Shown here one piece after another: positions 1 to 12,017 of a stretch of 64,000 bases of DNA. Both the position numbers and the translations under genes were made by a program. The DNA is from Labia minor (taxonomy: Eukaryota > Arthropoda > Insecta > Dermaptera > Spongiphoridae). Numbering within the stretch: the first letter of the stretch is position 1; every line of letters starts with the position of its first letter. The stretch is taken from contig OY720347.1 of the NCBI GenBank assembly GCA_963082975.1, positions 47,926,655 to 47,990,654 on the forward strand, read 5' to 3'. Below the pieces are notes generated by a model, which ran no database searches, was not told where the DNA came from, and saw only the letters and a list, made by a program, of their open reading frames with translations.

Positions 1-446
1 ACACGAGGAGAATGGAATGCCCCAATCCGCCCTCCTTACATATATATCAAATGTCATAATTCTCCTTCAAATTGCTACCAATATTATAAGATAAAATTCA
101 TTAAAATGATTTTGAAAATAAAAAAAATAATTAAATTAATTTAATTGTATATTTATAAATAAAGTCTAATATAACTAGTATTTAAAAAACAATAAATGGT
201 AACATTATGGGATAAAAATAACTTGATATTCGCCTTATAGATTTATCCTCAATTTGTAAGAAAACATTTTTTTTTAATATTTCCTGAAGAAATAAGACAT
301 TATGTTAATATTAAATTATGTATAGACACACATTGGGAGCGATCCAATTTTTTTTTTATTTACCCATGTGTTTTGACAAAAAACTGCTTTTTGCCTTTGG
401 GCTTAAAAAATAGCGCGTCCTTTATCTAAGGTTTCTACTAGGGCAG
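1..446. other. A+T-rich flank, no gene seen
   Basis: I see no coding or RNA gene here. It is plain A+T-rich sequence leading up to the 9-bp duplication that borders the foldback element. Confidence 0.5.
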
Positions 447-799
447 TTTGACAAGATGTGCGTGAAGTTAGCACCGCCATTTTATAATTCCAGAAAAAAC
501 GCAATTGTGCTAGGTTGTGCTAAGTTTGTGCTACGTTGTGCCGCAAACGCCAGTCACCCATCTCAAAAAACAAACCGGAAAATCAAAAAAAACCGGTTTT
601 TTTGCTGGCACCGCCATTTTGTTTTTCCAAAAAAACAAAAATTGTGCTGGATACTATCTTGGCTACTAAACATTGTGCCGCAAACAGAACAACTCTGGCT
701 CTTTCCGTTTAGGAGAAAAAAAATATCCAAATTTAATATTATAAGACATAGTATTAAAACTCTTATAATTTTTTCAGAGAGAGAGATAAACAAATTATG

Positions 800-3440
800 C
801 GAGTTGTGCTAAGTTGTGCTGGTTGAATACAACAAAGTATCATTCATTAATAAAATAAATGTTGCATAGCTTGCGAAAAAAATGGCAAAAAGTAAGATAG
901 CAAAAACTGAAAATTTACATTTTTGAATTTTCGAAAGTTGTGCTGAATTGTGCTAGTCGAGCACAACAACTTTCCCTAATGGCACAATTTCGTCAGATCA
1001 AAACTGTCCATGGTACAGGCCAAAATAGCTTTAGGTTTGCCCGCTAATCATTATTTCGATCTTTAATTGCATTTTAATCTCGAACCATTACAGAAATCCA
1101 AATTCTGCGGGTTGTGCTAAGTTGTGCTGGTTGAATACAACAAAGTATCATTCATTAATAAAATAAAAATTGCGTAGCTTGCCAAAAAAATGGCAAAAAG
1201 TCACGTAGCAAAAACTGAAATTTTACATTTTTGAATTTTCGATAGTTGTGCTGAATTGTGCTAGTCGAGCACAACAACTTTCCCTAATGGCACAATTTCG
1301 TCAGATCAAAACTGTCCATGGTACAGGCCAAAATAGCTTTAGGTTTGCCCGGTAATCATTATTTCGATCTTTAATTGCATTTTAATCTCGAACCATTACA
1401 GAAATCCAAATTCTGCGGGTTGTGCTAAGTTGTGCTGGTTGAATACAACAAAGTATCATTCATTAATAAAATAAAAGTTACGTAGCTTACCAAAAAAAAT
1501 GGCAAAAATTAAAATAGAAAATCCGAAATTTTACATTTTTGAATTTTCGAAAGTTGTGCTGAATTGTGCTAGTCGAGTACAACAACTTTCCCTAATGGCA
1601 CAATTTCGTCAGATCAAAACTGTCCATGGTACAGGCCAAAATAGCTTTAGGTTTGCCCGCTAATCATTATTTCGATCTTTAATTGCATTTTAATCTCGAA
1701 CCATTACAGAAATCCAAATTCTGCGGGTTGTGCTAAGTTGTGCTGGTTGAATACAACAAAGTATCATTCATTAATAAAATAAAAATTGCGTAGCTTGCCA
1801 AAAAAATGGCAAAAAGTCACGTAGCAAAAACTGAAATTTTACATTTTTGAATTTTCGAAAGTTGTGCTGAATTGTGCTAGTCGAGTACAACAACTTTCCC
1901 TAATGGCACAATTTCGTCAGATCAAAACTGTCCATGGTACAGGCCAAAATAGCTTTAGGTTTGCCCGGTAATCATTATTTCGATCTTTAATTGCATTTTA
2001 ATCTCGAACCATTACAGAAATCCAAATTCTGCGGGTTGTGCTAAGTTGTGCTGGTTGAATACAACAAAGTATCATTCATTAATAAAATAAAAGTTACGTA
2101 GCTTACCAAAAAAAATGGCAAAAATTAAAATAGAAAAACCGAAATTTTACATTTTTGAATTTTCGAAAGTTGTGCTGAATTGTGCTAGTCGAGTACAACA
2201 ACTTTCCCTAATGGCACAAATTCGTCAGATCAAAACTGTCCATGGTACAGCCCAAAATAGATTTTGGTTTGCCCGGTAATCATTATTTCGATCTTTAATT
2301 GCATTTTAATCTCGAACCGTTACAGAAATTCAAATTCTGCGAGTTGTGCTGAGTTGTGCCGACCGAGTACTAAAAGGAAATGCTGATAGTTGTATCGAAA
2401 AGTGCGTAGCTTGCCAAAAAAATGGCAAAAAGTCACGTAGCAAAAACTGAAATTTTACATTTTTGAATTTTCGAAAGTTGTGCTGAATTGTGCTAGTCGA
2501 GCACAACAACTTTCCTTAATGGCACAATTTCGTTAGATCAAAACTGTCCATGGTACAGCCAAAAATAGATTTTGGCTTGCCCGCTAATCATTATTTCGAT
2601 TTTTAATTTCATTTTAATCTCGAACCGTTACAGAAAAATATATTCTGCGAGTTGTGCTAAGTTGTGCTGGTTGAATACAACAAAGTATCATTCATTAATA
2701 AAATAAAAATTGCGTAGCTTACCAAAACAAATGGAAAATATTAATGTAGGAAAAACTTAAAATTTACATTTTTGAATTTTCGAAAGTTGTGCTGAATTGT
2801 GCTAGTCGAGCACAACAACTTTCCCTAAAGGCACAATTTCGTCAGATCAAAACTGTCCATGGTACAGGCCAAAATAGCTTTAGGTTTGCCCGCTAATCAT
2901 TATTTCGATCTTTAATTGCATTTTAATCTCGAACCATTACAGAAATCCAAATTCTGCGGGTTGTGCTAAGTTGTGCTGGTTGAATACAACAAAGTATCAT
3001 TCATTAATAAAATAAAAATTGCGTAGCTTACCAAAACAAATGGAAAATATTAATGTAGGAAAAACTTAAAATTTACATTTTTGAATTTTCGAAAGTTGTG
3101 CTGAATTGTGCTAGTCGAGTACAACAACTTTCCCTAATGACACAATTTCGTCAGATCAAAACTGTCCATGGTACAGCCCAAAATAAATTTTGGTTTGCCC
3201 GCTAATCATTATTTCGATCTTTAATTTCATTTTAATCTCGAACCGTTACAGAAATATAAATTCTGCGAGTTGTGCTAAGTTGTGCCGACGGAGTACTATA
3301 AGGAACTGTTGATAGTTGTATCGAAAAGTGCGTAACTTGCCAAAAAAATGGCAAAAAGTAATGTAGGAAAAACTGAAATTTACATTTTTGAATTTTCGAA
3401 AGTTGTGCTGAGTTGTGCTAGTCAAGCACAACACTTTCCC
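800..3440. repeat. Tandem array, about 308-bp unit, about nine units
   Basis: The phrase TTGTGCTAAGTTGTGCTGG or a close variant recurs at about 803, 1109, 1418, 1725, 2035, 2342, 2649, 2957 and 3266, giving a period of 306-310 bp. Unit variants are not random. Units at 1109 and 1725 share one variant, and 1418 and 2035 share another, making a dimeric order of about 616 bp. Units at 2649 and 2957 share a third variant, and 2342 and 3266 a fourth. The array is part of the left arm of the foldback element. Confidence 0.85.
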
Positions 3441-3526
3441 TAATTGCATAATTTCGTCAGATCAAAAACTGAAAAACTGTAATTTTTGGGTAATGATAAA
3501 ATGGCGGTGCTAGCTTCACGCACATG

Positions 3527-4340
3527 ATAGGCCCATAAACACTCTCCATTAACCATTCATATATATATATAAATTTTTTTGTTTATATTTTATAAATATA
3601 AAGTATACTTACGTAAAAAATTCGGTCCCAATTTTTTGATTTTTTATTTCAAATACAGTTTAAAATTACACTTCATTATAAACAATCCTCCATGAAATTT
3701 CATTGCAATTTCTCATATAAATATAAATTCTTATACTTACATGCTTTTATTTTTATAGATATAGAGTGAACTTCTTACTGATAATTTTTTAAAGCAATAT
3801 TAAATAATCAGATTCAAAAGGAATATATTCCATTTTTAAATTTTATTATAAAACATAATAGAAGATAAAACAAATAAAAATAAAATATTAAATTTATAAT
3901 ATACAAATTTATCCAAACATTTATGTAAAATCAAATTTGTGAATTACATAATAATTAATCATAATATGTTATTTCCTAACTTCCTAACATATATATTATA
4001 GTAACATAACAATTATAATTATAATAAAAATAATAATAATTAAAGAAAACTCAATAAAATAATAATAATGTCAAAATTATTACATTTAGATTCTAAAACT
4101 ATTTCAATAGAATATTATTAGTTTCTGGTCGATTAGTATAGTGGTGATTAAATGATCTTTTGAACCACTTTATTATATGGAAATTCTTCATCTTAAATTC
4201 CAATAAACTATTAGTTATTGTATTCCTGAGTGGATGGCTTGGAACCCAAATTCAATCATAATTGATTAAAATATTAATACATAAAATCATTCATATTTTT
4301 TTGTTTTAAAAATATTTAATTTATATAATTATATTATATA
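3527..4340. other. Non-repeat cargo between foldback arms
   Basis: About 0.8 kb of A+T-rich DNA unlike the arms lies between the internal terminus at 3526 and the start of the right arm at 4341. I see no convincing open frame. A stretch near 4123-4150 resembles the A box of a tRNA, but no matching B box follows at the right distance. Confidence 0.5.
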
Positions 4341-5289
4341 GTTCGAGAGATGCATGCAATTAAAGATCGAAATAATGATTAGCGAGCAAACATAAAGCTA
4401 TTTTGGGCTGTACCATGGACAGTTTTGATCTGACGAAATTGTGCCATTAGGGAAAGTTGTTGTGCTCGACTAGCACAATTCAGCACAACTTTCGAAAATT
4501 CAAAAATGTAAAATTTCGGTTTTTCTATTTTAATTTTTGCCATTTTTTTTTTGGTAAGCTACGTAACTTTTATTTTATTAATGAATGATACTTTGTTGTA
4601 TTCAACCAGCACAACTTAGCACAACTCGCAGAATTTGGATTTCTGTAATGGTTCGAGATTAAAATGCAATTAAAGATCGAAATAATGATTACCGGGCAAA
4701 CCTAAAGCTATTTTGGCCTGTACCATGGACAGTTTTGATCTGACGAAATTGTGCCATTAGGGAAAGTTGTTGTGCTCGACTAGCACAATTCAGCACAACT
4801 TTCGAAAATTCAAAAATGTAAATTTTCAGTTTTTGCTATCTTACTTTTTGCCATTTTTTTCGCAAGCTATGCAACATTTATTTTATTAATGAATGATACT
4901 TTGTTGTATTCAACCAGCACAACTTAGCACAACTCGCATAATTTGTTTATCTCTCTCTCTGAAAAAATTATAAGAGGTTTAATACTATGTCTTATAATAT
5001 TAAATTTGGATATTTTTTTTCTCCTAAACGGAAAGAGCCAGAGTTGTTCTGTTTGCGGCACAATGTTTAGTAGCCAAGATAGTATCCAGCACAATTTTTG
5101 TTTTTTTGGAAAAACAAAATGGCGGTGCCAGCAAAAAAACCGGTTTTTTTTGATTTTCCGGTTTGTTTTTTGAGATGGGTGACTGGCGTTTGCGGCACAA
5201 CGTAGCACAAACTTAGCACAACCTAGCACAATTGCGTTTTTTCTGGAATTATAAAATGGCGGTGCTAACTTCACGCACATTTTGACAAG

Positions 5290-6532
5290 TCTTAATTTTC
5301 TTTAAATGTCACACTGCTCCTGTCAGTTAAGAGATAATTGTTAAATTTTGAGCAAACATCGTCTTTTAGTTGGTGTTTGAAAGTCAATGTAAGCAGATAT
5401 TATTTTAAATTTCGACGAAAATGGAAAAAATGAATTTTAAACTAAAAAAAAATGGGTTCTACGATTGCAACAATTTGGCAGAAAATTATATTAATTAAAA
5501 TAGGCGATCTAATAGTTGAAAAGCATGGTCTATTGATTATGTACCTTCTCCTCTGTCAGCATTTCAAAAAGACTAAATTTGATAAAGAACCAAAATTAGC
5601 AGGCCTCCAAATGTTTAGACTATTCACAAATTTTAGACTATTTTATTCCTAATAAAAATGTTTAGAAGGAAAATTTATTTCATTACAGAACCTTTTTAAG
5701 GCAACGAATAAAGATGACCAAAGATTCTTTTTTCTATAAGTTAAAAAATTAACAAAAGACAAATTGAATATATTAAATTATTTTTAGATTAATTAATTAC
5801 AGTTTTTAACCATCACCATAATGAGTGTTGTTTATTTTCTAAATGACTATTTATAATGTATTTATTTGAACCTAAAAAAATGTGTGATTTTTTGCTTACC
5901 ACCAGATAACAGAATAGTATTCTTTTTGTAATCGAATATTTTGATATACACCCATTATGATCCTATCTAATTCGGAAAATTTCCTTGGACATTTATTATA
6001 TCGAGACACGTAACTTTAATTTGGGTCGAATGATCACCCTATTAATGTAAATATTTTATTTCGTTTTCTAGCATATTTAGTAACTTAACAAATTTCTTAA
6101 ATAAATGGTATAAATCCTAATATTTTAAATTAAAGATCATTTATTGTTATTAGAATCTTTATATCATTTCATTGTTATATTTTAACGACTTTTAATGTTA
6201 AAAATAGTTCAAATCTCTTATTTTGCGTTTAAAGATATTATATTAACTGTAAATTATATGTAAATGTTCATTTTTAAATTGAAATAGAGGCAAACCTATA
6301 ACATCGTCTGGTTCGTTTTAACGCCCTAGTCTAAAATCCAACTTTTTATTTGTTTAAACTTTATTATCATAATATGTAATTTCAAGTTTACGCTGCTAAA
6401 TTTTAACTGTTAACATAGTAGAATATGATATTTATATGAACTTGTAATAAATTGTAAATTTATTTAATTAAATTTTTTTTTAGAGAATACAAGTTGTTCA
6501 AACTTGATTTTAATACATTTAGAAATTAAAAA
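5290..6532. other. A+T-rich stretch, probably 5' part of the Tigger-like element
   Basis: No gene is supported. A 66-codon open frame at 5452-5652 has no recognisable motif. I looked here for the left terminal repeat of the downstream transposon and found none. Confidence 0.4.
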
Positions 6533-6556
6533 TTGTGTTCAATACTAAACTTTAAT

Positions 6557-8158
6557 ATGGCAAATGTCCCCAAAAAAAGAAAATGTGTAACTTTAAAAAC
6601 AAAACTAGATATCTTAAAAAGATTTGATGAAGGGCAGCGAGCTGTTGATATAGGGAGAACGCTAGGCTTAGCGGCTTCAACGATAAGAACTATACGTAAT
6701 AACAGTAAAAAAATCAAAGCATCAGTTGAAGCCGTTACACCAAAATATGCTGTCAGAGTTTCAAGGTCTAGAGAAAAAATTATGGAAGAAATGGAAAAAT
6801 TGTTAAATTTGTGGATAGAGGAGAAAAATCAGAACCATACTCCTCTTAGCACATCGATTATACAAGAGAAAGCAAAATCATTATGGAATCATTTAAAAAA
6901 ATCGCAGGTCGGTACAAGTGATTCAACCAATACTTTTCAAGCAAGTAATGGCTGGTTTCATAATTTTAAACAACGCTATAATTTACATAATATAAAAATA
7001 ACCGGTGAATCTGCAAGTACAGACAATAATCCAATAAAAAACTATCCTGAAGAAGTTAAAAAAATAATCATGGAGGAAAACTTTTCATCCAAGCAGGTTT
7101 TCAATGTGGATGAAACTGGACTATACTGGAAAAAAATGCCGTCGTGTACTTTTCTTTCAATAGAAGAGATAACATCATCAGGATTTAAAGCTGCTAATGA
7201 CCGAGTCACGCTTTTATTGGGGTCTAATGCAGCTGGAGATGCAAAGCTAAAACCTATGTTATTATATGCGAATGAAAATATTAGAACTCTAAAAGATTGC
7301 GCTAAAGATAATCTGCCAGTTAATTGGAGATCCAATAGAAAAGCTTGGTTGACTGACTGGATTTCTTCCTATTTTTCACCATTTGTGGAAAAATATTGTT
7401 TGCAAAATAACCTAGAAAACAAAGCTTTGCTTGTATTAGATAACGATCTCGATCCATCTATAGATATTAATCCTGCTGACAATGTTCGTGTTATATTTAT
7501 GCCACCTAATACAACTTCTAAATTAAAACCCATGGACCAAGGTGTCATTTCCACATTTAAAGCATTCTACCTACGTAGAATATTGAAGCAATTAATATAC
7601 AGTTCCGATGCCGATGACAAACCTACAATTCGAGAGTTTTGGGATAAATATAATATTAAAAAGGCCATCAGTAACATTGGATTCTCATGGGCTGAAATTA
7701 AAGAATCTACTTTAAATCGGGCCTGGAAAAATATTTGGCCTGATTGTGTATGGACCAAAGAACCTGAAAGAATATTAGATACACAAGAAGAAATCGTAAC
7801 ACTTGCACAAGAAGCTGGATTTAATGAGGTGGTTTTGGATGACATTGTGGAATTATTAAATTCACATGAGATAGATCTTTCTAATGAAGATATTGTGGAT
7901 ATGAACCATGAATATTCAAAAGCTAACAAAAACTTTGAAACAGAGTTAGATTCAGAAGAAACTTTAAATAAACCGACAAATATGAGATTGGCACAAGCAA
8001 TTGCTCTAATTCAATATGGAATGCAAATATTAAACGAAGATGACCCGAATCTGGAGCGCTTTTTGAAATCATCACGACTTATTGAAGAAGCACTCTATCC
8101 TTATAAGGAAATTTTTAATGAAAACAAGAAAAAAGCAACTCAAACTACATTTGATTAG
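6557..8158 (+). CDS. Tigger/pogo-type transposase, full length
   Basis: This single open frame encodes the DNA-binding and DDE-type transposase of a Tigger-like element (pogo branch of Tc1/mariner). I prefer the Met at 6557 (533 residues) over the in-frame Met at 6533, because the conserved family start (ANVPKKRKCVTLKTKLDIL) follows it directly. In order, the protein has a psq/CENP-B helix-turn-helix (about residues 5-50), a second CENP-B-type helix-turn-helix (about 70-150, ending near FHNFKQRYNL), then the catalytic core. Candidate acidic residues are D185 in NVDETG, D295 in VLDND and D327 in PMDQG. The 31 residues between the last two fit the pogo/Tigger pattern. It has no stops and a normal length. 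One oddity is DNDLDPS where relatives usually have DNAPGHP, which may affect activity. Expression is not shown. A domesticated host gene is possible but less likely, because a terminal repeat lies downstream. Confidence 0.9.
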   Translation: MANVPKKRKCVTLKTKLDILKRFDEGQRAVDIGRTLGLAASTIRTIRNNSKKIKASVEAVTPKYAVRVSRSREKIMEEMEKLLNLWIEEKNQNHTPLSTSIIQEKAKSLWNHLKKSQVGTSDSTNTFQASNGWFHNFKQRYNLHNIKITGESASTDNNPIKNYPEEVKKIIMEENFSSKQVFNVDETGLYWKKMPSCTFLSIEEITSSGFKAANDRVTLLLGSNAAGDAKLKPMLLYANENIRTLKDCAKDNLPVNWRSNRKAWLTDWISSYFSPFVEKYCLQNNLENKALLVLDNDLDPSIDINPADNVRVIFMPPNTTSKLKPMDQGVISTFKAFYLRRILKQLIYSSDADDKPTIREFWDKYNIKKAISNIGFSWAEIKESTLNRAWKNIWPDCVWTKEPERILDTQEEIVTLAQEAGFNEVVLDDIVELLNSHEIDLSNEDIVDMNHEYSKANKNFETELDSEETLNKPTNMRLAQAIALIQYGMQILNEDDPNLERFLKSSRLIEEALYPYKEIFNENKKKATQTTFD

Positions 8159-8515
8159 TTTTTCAATATCTCACTGCATAAACTGCAGAAACAAACATTT
8201 GATGAAAGTGAAGTAAGTAAATTAAGTTTAATTAAATATACACGAACTGTACATACTATAAATATAATACATTTTAAATTTTGGTTTCAGATTTCAATTC
8301 ATCCACTTCTATTGGATCAAATCAAAAACTTTTTTTCATTCAGTAAAATTATTATGATATGAAAAGTTTTTTAGTTCTATTTTTAGGACTTTTTTAGATT
8401 TAAAATATGATTTTTCGAAGGAATATATGTATATGTAATCTTGTTTAATAATATGTCCTTTTTCTTGTTTAATAAAACTTTTGATATAACATTCAATACT
8501 TTATATTATGAAGTT

Positions 8516-8553
8516 TTTCGTAAGCGATGGAACACATCGAGTTTTACCTGTAA
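8516..8553 (-). repeat. Candidate right terminal repeat of the Tigger-like element
   Basis: Read on the minus strand the sequence begins TACAGGTAAAACTCGATGTG, the kind of terminus used by pogo-like elements, and it lies about 360 bp past the transposase stop. No matching left end was found, so the element boundary is known on one side only. Confidence 0.5.
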
Positions 8554-8997
8554 TAATTCTAACAACTTTTCTGATGAAAAATAATATCTAAAGTCCAGTG
8601 GGAGGTGGGAGGTTGAAGGGAAACAGGCCTTTTAGTATAAAATAAAATTAGAAATATAGAATATATTTTGTAATAAAAGTGGCAGATTATGATTCAAATT
8701 ATAATAATACCAAAGATGGTCATTATAAAAAAAAAAATTAAAAAATAATAATTAATAATCACAAAATCGCTCATGAAAATGTTGCATTCTTTATTTTCTT
8801 GTTTATTAATCAGATTAATACAATATATAAGTGTTGTTTTTTTCTACTTGATTGGTTCGAATTTGCAAATTAGAATTAATTATTCCCTTTTTCGATTATC
8901 CAAGGATGAAAAAACAACTATGTTTTTATTGCTCTTTAATAAAATAAATAAAAAAAATGAAACAAAGATAATTGAATATTAGAATCCATGATATATA
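8554..8997. other. A+T-rich spacer
   Basis: Between two transposons. The 69-codon frame at 8773 is hydrophobic, low-complexity and unrecognised. I see nothing else. Confidence 0.4.
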
Positions 8998-8999
8998 TA

Positions 9000-10533
9000 C
9001 AGTGATGCCTCGCATAACGAACTCCTCGCACAGCGCATAATCATACCACGTGCATATTCAGACCACAACACATGTCACAATTTAGCTAGCAGACATCAGC
9101 AGTTATGGTATATAATGTAAGTATAATTTTATTATTATATTAATATGTATATATATTTAATTAATTATATATATTAATTACTTATATATTTTAATAAATT
9201 ATATATTCTATATATATTTCTCAATATTTTCTTATATATTTCTTATATGTTTTATGTATATATATTTTAATTCATTATATATTTAAATTGCACGTGGTTT
9301 GATCTACATCAACATAAATTAAATTTAATTTTAATTAATTCTATATATATATACATCATATATATAAATAAAAAATATAATAAAATTTGAAAAATATATA
9401 TTATATTTTTTTATAATCGTCCAATGTATTTTTTATTGGAATTTCTCGTTGGAATTTTTGTATTAATTTTTCAATATAAATAAAATACTATTTACCTTAT
9501 TATAATTATATACATATATTATATTATATTATATAAAATTAACAAATGTATAATAATTTAATATTTTTGCAGAATCCAGGTTGTGCTTATACAAAATGCA
9601 AAACAAATGCTTTACCTAGAGAAGAATGGGGTCCCATGTTCTGTTTTCCCACCAATGATAATCTACGTGAAAAGTGGATTAATCAAATAGGCCGTGTGGA
9701 TTTGCTAGGAAGCTCATGGAGTAAAAAAAAATTATAATTGATTTATTATTAATTTTTAATTGTTATTAGTTTATTGATTATTTAATTACTATCATAAAAT
9801 AAAAATATGTAAAAAAGATTTTATTGTGATTGTTAATATTTATTGTTAATAATTTATTTTAATTTTTATCCTTCTTTAAATAAATATATTACATATAAAA
9901 CATTACTCTTTTCATTTATATTTTTCATTTATATGTGTAAATTTCCTAGCTTCAATTTAAAAATTGTGAATATTCCTGTTAAATGAAAAATTATTTATTT
10001 GGAGATAAAACCAACGATTCAGCAAAAATATGAAAAAATAAAAAATTTTTGATGAAATGTCAGTTTTACCTCTAAATAAATAATTTTTCATTTAACTGAA
10101 ATTTTCACAATTTTTTTCATTCCAATTATTCCTTCAAAAAAAAAAATTAAATTTAAAAAACTAAACAAGCTCCCCCCATACGTTTTACATCAGGTAGTTA
10201 CTAGGAAGGTCAATATAGTAGATGGCGCCAAATTCTAAATAAATTCAAAATTCCATCCACTTTTCTATCAAGTTGCTGCGAGTATAACTCTAGATGGCGC
10301 CAAATAAGGTTTCACCGTAATACAGGGGCGTGTCCTGCCTTGATGATGGTTTGTGCAGCGAACCTGAGCGAACCATAATAAACTAAATTTCATGATTCAT
10401 ACAACGAACTTCGTTTCACACAACGAACTCGCCCGAGCTTCCACGATCGCTGCCGTTGTATTGCATCCCCTTGCGTTTCACATAACGAACTTGATCCTGG
10501 AACGAATTAAGTTCATTGTGTGAGACACCACTG
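9000..10533. mobile_element. Tigger-like TIR element (non-autonomous)
   Basis: The left end CAGTGATGCCTCGCATAACG and the right end, read inverted as CAGTGGTGTCTCACACAATG, are recognisable terminal inverted repeats. Each is bordered by TA (8998-8999 and 10534-10535), the target of pogo/Tigger elements. The motif CATAACGAAC recurs in the subterminal regions (10380-10510). There is no transposase. The interior is A+T-rich and includes a THAP-like exon at 9573. A diverged piece of the same interior (about 10050-10240) recurs inverted at 33240-33410. Confidence 0.75.
9573..9737 (+). pseudogene. THAP-like zinc-finger exon inside a transposon
   Basis: An open frame follows a good splice acceptor (poly-T then GCAG at 9569-9572). 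It reads PGCAYTKCK, then FPTNDNLREKWINQIGR. This matches the first half of a THAP domain: the leading Cys pair, then the FP...KKW...GR block. The frame stops at 9735-9737 after 55 codons (64 counted from an upstream in-frame ATG at 9546). The second half of the domain, with the later Cys and His ligands, is not visible nearby. THAP domains are DNA-binding modules found in P-element transposases and host regulators. Here it is probably a captured or decayed exon. Alternatively it is one exon of a longer spliced gene whose other exons I cannot see. Confidence 0.5.
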
Positions 10534-10535
10534 TA

Positions 10536-11175
10536 TATTTAGTTGAAATAATATTTTAAATAAAATATAAAAATAGATAGTTTTTTATTTAGTTCTAAAA
10601 AAAGATAATTTTTTAATTATTTTATTTTGAAATTTTCCAATTTGGTGTTTAATGAATTATTAATAAAGTATTTTTATTATTATATGATAATAAGTTAACG
10701 GTTAATTAATTGTAAAATACGAATTTTAATCTTATCTCTCTTATATAGAAAAATAGAGAAAATAACTTTTTAAATAAAAGAAAAATTAGCAAATATGAAA
10801 ATAATTGTATAGTATACCTAAATATTTTTGTAAAATTTATACATATTATTTATATAATATTATATTATATTAATTTTTGAGTTATTTTGATAAAATAAAA
10901 ATAATTTTTTGTTATTCATTATAATAATAATTAAACATATTGAAATAATTCAAAGCTTAGTAATCATAAATATTTCAATTTTTTCAAAATGTAACTTGAA
11001 TTAAAATAAAAATCCATAGAAACATTAATTTTTAATATTTGGATGAAATATTATGTTAAAATTATATCTATGAAACACTTTTCAAAAATCTCATTCTATA
11101 GTGAAGGAACATTTTTTAGATTATTTATATAATTAGAAAAGTAAAATTCATATTTTAATTATTTTTAATTATTAA
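10536..11175. other. A+T-rich stretch, nothing identified
   Basis: Low-complexity A+T-rich sequence with no open frame or repeat that I can name. Confidence 0.4.
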
Positions 11176-11820
11176 ATCTTATCTTATTATGCTAGCTAAA
11201 ATTGTATATATATATATATAGCCATGGGTTCTCAAAAACCGCTCTAACGATTTTTTTCAAATTCACACTAGATATAGTATTTATAAAGAAAAATTGATTT
11301 TTATTGATCACATCTCAGAAAAAATACATCTTAATTATTTATATCTTAATTTAAAATTATATATGGAGACGTCAAAAATGGCATCCATATTGAAATTTGA
11401 CTCCCGCCTTTTTTAAAGGTTATTGTATTAATATTTTTTTATATTTAAAATATTTTAAAATTTTTAATTTAATTTCGAAATAAAATTAAAAATATATCTT
11501 ATCTTATTATGCTAGCTAAAATTGTTTGTATATATATAGCCATGGGTTCTCAAAAACCGCTCTAACGATTTTTTTCAAATTCACACTAGATATAGTATTT
11601 ATAAAGAAAAATTGATTTTTATTGATCACATCTCAGGAAAAATACATCTTAATTATTTATTTCTTAATTTAAAATTATATATGGAGACGTCAAAAATGGC
11701 ATCCATATTGAAATTTGACTCCCGCCTTTTTTTAAAGGTTATTGTATTAATATTTTTTTATATTTAAAATATTTTAAAATTTTTAATTTAATTTCGAAAT
11801 AAAATTAAAAATATATATTT
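11176..11820. repeat. Two tandem copies of a 320-bp repeat (family A)
   Basis: The block starting ATCTTATCTTATTATGCTAG occurs at 11176 and again 320 bp later at 11496. The copies are nearly identical through to TTTCGAAATAAAATTAAAAA. A third copy lies at 47842-48185, followed by a second copy of its latter half. The block is non-coding and of unknown class. The high identity of the tandem pair implies a recent duplication. Confidence 0.85.
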
Positions 11821-12017
11821 TAATAATATTTTATAATTATAAATTACGATATATATTTATCATTCTTCCAATAAAAAAATATTCATTCACTTAGAAACAT
11901 ACCTAATAATACATATTTATGTATTATTGAGGACATCAAGTTCCATTCATTTTATTCAGATTGATGCATTGATGCAACATTTAATAATTGTAATAAATCA
12001 TTAAAGAATTGTATTTC

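Larger units (their letters stand above)
456..5280. mobile_element. Foldback-type DNA element with long tandem-repeat arms
   Basis: The two outer ends are inverted copies starting ATGTGCGTGAAGTTAGC. The element is bordered on both sides by the perfect 9-bp direct repeat TTTGACAAG (447-455 and 5281-5289), which I read as the target-site duplication. The outer 357 bp of the two arms are nearly identical; their translations differ by one residue. The left arm continues into a tandem array (about 800-3440), and the right arm carries about two units (4341-4930). Between the arms lies unrelated A+T-rich sequence (3527-4340). An inward copy of the right terminus sits at 3499-3526. Foldback and Mutator-like elements are known for 9-bp duplications and long repeat-bearing arms. 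No transposase was found, so the element is non-autonomous. Near-identical arms and an intact duplication suggest recent insertion. The exact superfamily is an inference. Confidence 0.75.

Noticed and set aside
456-812. 118-codon open frame repeated on the opposite strand at 4924-5280
   Set aside because: Both are the foldback arms, which are inverted copies. The protein has no motif, and frames on the other strand of the same DNA are equally long, so this is a by-product of the repeat.
800-3440. CRISPR-like array
   Set aside because: The repeats are about 308 bp, contiguous and transposon-derived, in a eukaryotic genome.
4120-4200. tRNA gene suggested by GATTAGTATAGTGGTGA
   Set aside because: The A-box-like part is good, but no acceptor stem, anticodon stem or B box follows at tRNA spacing.
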